From positions 1-7,148 of the forward strand of contig JALUFA010000249.1 in assembly GCA_027052485.1 (NCBI GenBank): a DNA stretch of 7,148 nucleotides, given 5' to 3'. Source of the DNA: Hydrogenothermaceae bacterium (GTDB lineage Bacteria; Aquificota; Aquificia; Aquificales; Hydrogenothermaceae). Made by a program: the position numbers and the translations under genes. Shown piece by piece: positions 6,812 through 7,148 of the stretch; the stretch's first letter is position 1; each line of letters begins with the position of its first letter. The notes under the pieces were generated by a model, which saw nothing but the letters and a program-made list of their open reading frames with translations, was not told the DNA's origin and did not search any database.

Positions 6812-7148
6812 ATGTTTACGAAAGGTTTATACTTTTTAAAAAGGCTAGACCTCAAAGATGTTGCGGTTATTCTTATAGTTATAATCGCTGGTGGATACAT
6901 ACTCATTGCTCCTATCGTTTTTCCAATTTTTAAAAAACAGATACTAAAAATTCCATCCCTTCCTAAGGAAAAGTTCACAGAAAGAAAAGTTATCATCTTA
7001 AGAAAACCCATTTACAGGATACAGGATATTGTTCCTATCAACTGTAAATCTGTCATGCCAATTGTTTACACAAAAGTTATCTCTTTAAAAGGACTTCCCA
7101 TAAAAGAAAAAAAGAAAAAATTTATTGACATTATCTTACCTTCTATAC
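6812..7148 (+). CDS. membrane-anchored protein, possible Bax-like glucosaminidase (C-terminus beyond the window)
   Basis: The frame is open from the ATG at 6812 to the right edge, giving 112 residues without a stop. A TGA at 6809 rules out an earlier start in frame. A short Lys-rich N-terminus (MFTKGLYFLKRLDLKD) is followed by one hydrophobic helix (about residues 17-40), then a Lys-rich soluble part, so the protein is probably an inner-membrane signal-anchor protein with its body in the periplasm. Near the edge, SLKGLPIKEKKKKFIDIILPSI (91-112) resembles the segment preceding the catalytic domain in Bax-like / glucosaminidase-domain proteins, where a Lys/Arg-rich run leads into F-x(4)-LP. I recognise this from memory, and the catalytic domain itself is not in view. 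A role in cutting peptidoglycan would fit the neighbouring murC but remains an inference. There is no clear Shine-Dalgarno; the transcript may be leaderless. Confidence 0.75.
   Translation, partial: MFTKGLYFLKRLDLKDVAVILIVIIAGGYILIAPIVFPIFKKQILKIPSLPKEKFTERKVIILRKPIYRIQDIVPINCKSVMPIVYTKVISLKGLPIKEKKKKFIDIILPSI

Noticed and set aside
6808..6936. ATG at 6808 as the start of the right-hand gene
   Set aside because: That frame gives a short Trp/Cys-rich peptide of about 42 codons before a stop, whereas the frame from 6812 stays open to the window edge and shows a clear membrane helix.
6799..7011. 70-codon minus-strand frame upstream of murC
   Set aside because: It is antisense to the better supported membrane-protein gene starting at 6812 and would run through the murC promoter.
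7014..7027. Tandem ACAGGAT repeat (two copies)
   Set aside because: Only two 7-bp copies inside coding sequence; most likely chance, with no flanking structure.
1..7148. CRISPR array, insertion sequence, tRNA, rRNA, or a defence or novel mobile system
   Set aside because: I saw no spaced direct repeats, transposase-like protein, tRNA-like cloverleaf or rRNA motif; nearly all sequence is accounted for by conserved metabolic genes.

Overview
The window looks like a piece of chromosome from a thermophilic, chemolithoautotrophic bacterium that fixes CO2 by the reductive TCA (rTCA) cycle. The strongest evidence is a two-gene ATP-citrate lyase (aclB-aclA), the diagnostic enzyme of that cycle, directly downstream of a monomeric-type NADP isocitrate dehydrogenase. 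G+C is roughly 37-38% (hand-counted from four sampled lines only). Arginine is mostly AGA, and the proteins are rich in Lys, Glu and Ile. Together these fit the Aquificota family Hydrogenothermaceae (Persephonella / Sulfurihydrogenibium relatives). Autotrophic Campylobacterota have similar aclB and icd genes and are the main alternative. The taxonomy is an inference from recalled families, not from a search.

Layout: (1) 1-1691, + strand: the C-terminal three quarters of icd, cut by the left edge, with an apparent frame break in the first 11 bases. (2) 1692-1787: spacer with a strong hairpin-T terminator, preceded by a perfect TATAAT that overlaps the icd stop. (3) 1788-4959: aclB and aclA, 13 bp apart, each with a consensus ribosome binding site, closed by a GC hairpin terminator. 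(4) 5041-5421: a small, very acidic unknown protein. (5) 5414-6763, - strand: murC, whose stop codon overlaps the end of the small gene tail to tail. (6) 6764-6811: a 48-bp AT-rich divergent promoter region. (7) 6812 to the right edge, + strand: an open-ended gene for a membrane-anchored protein, possibly a Bax-like glucosaminidase.

How the genes work together: in the reductive direction, isocitrate dehydrogenase carboxylates 2-oxoglutarate to isocitrate, aconitase (not in this window) converts it to citrate, and ATP-citrate lyase splits citrate into acetyl-CoA and oxaloacetate. Icd and AclBA therefore sit either side of one step of the cycle. The right half belongs to cell-wall metabolism: MurC adds the first amino acid to the peptidoglycan precursor, and the divergent gene may encode a wall hydrolase.

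I see no mobile element, CRISPR array, tRNA, rRNA or defence system. Most of the window is well-conserved housekeeping and central carbon metabolism. The points worth a second look are the broken left end of icd, the promoter-plus-hairpin arrangement in front of aclBA, the unknown small gene, and the open-ended membrane protein.
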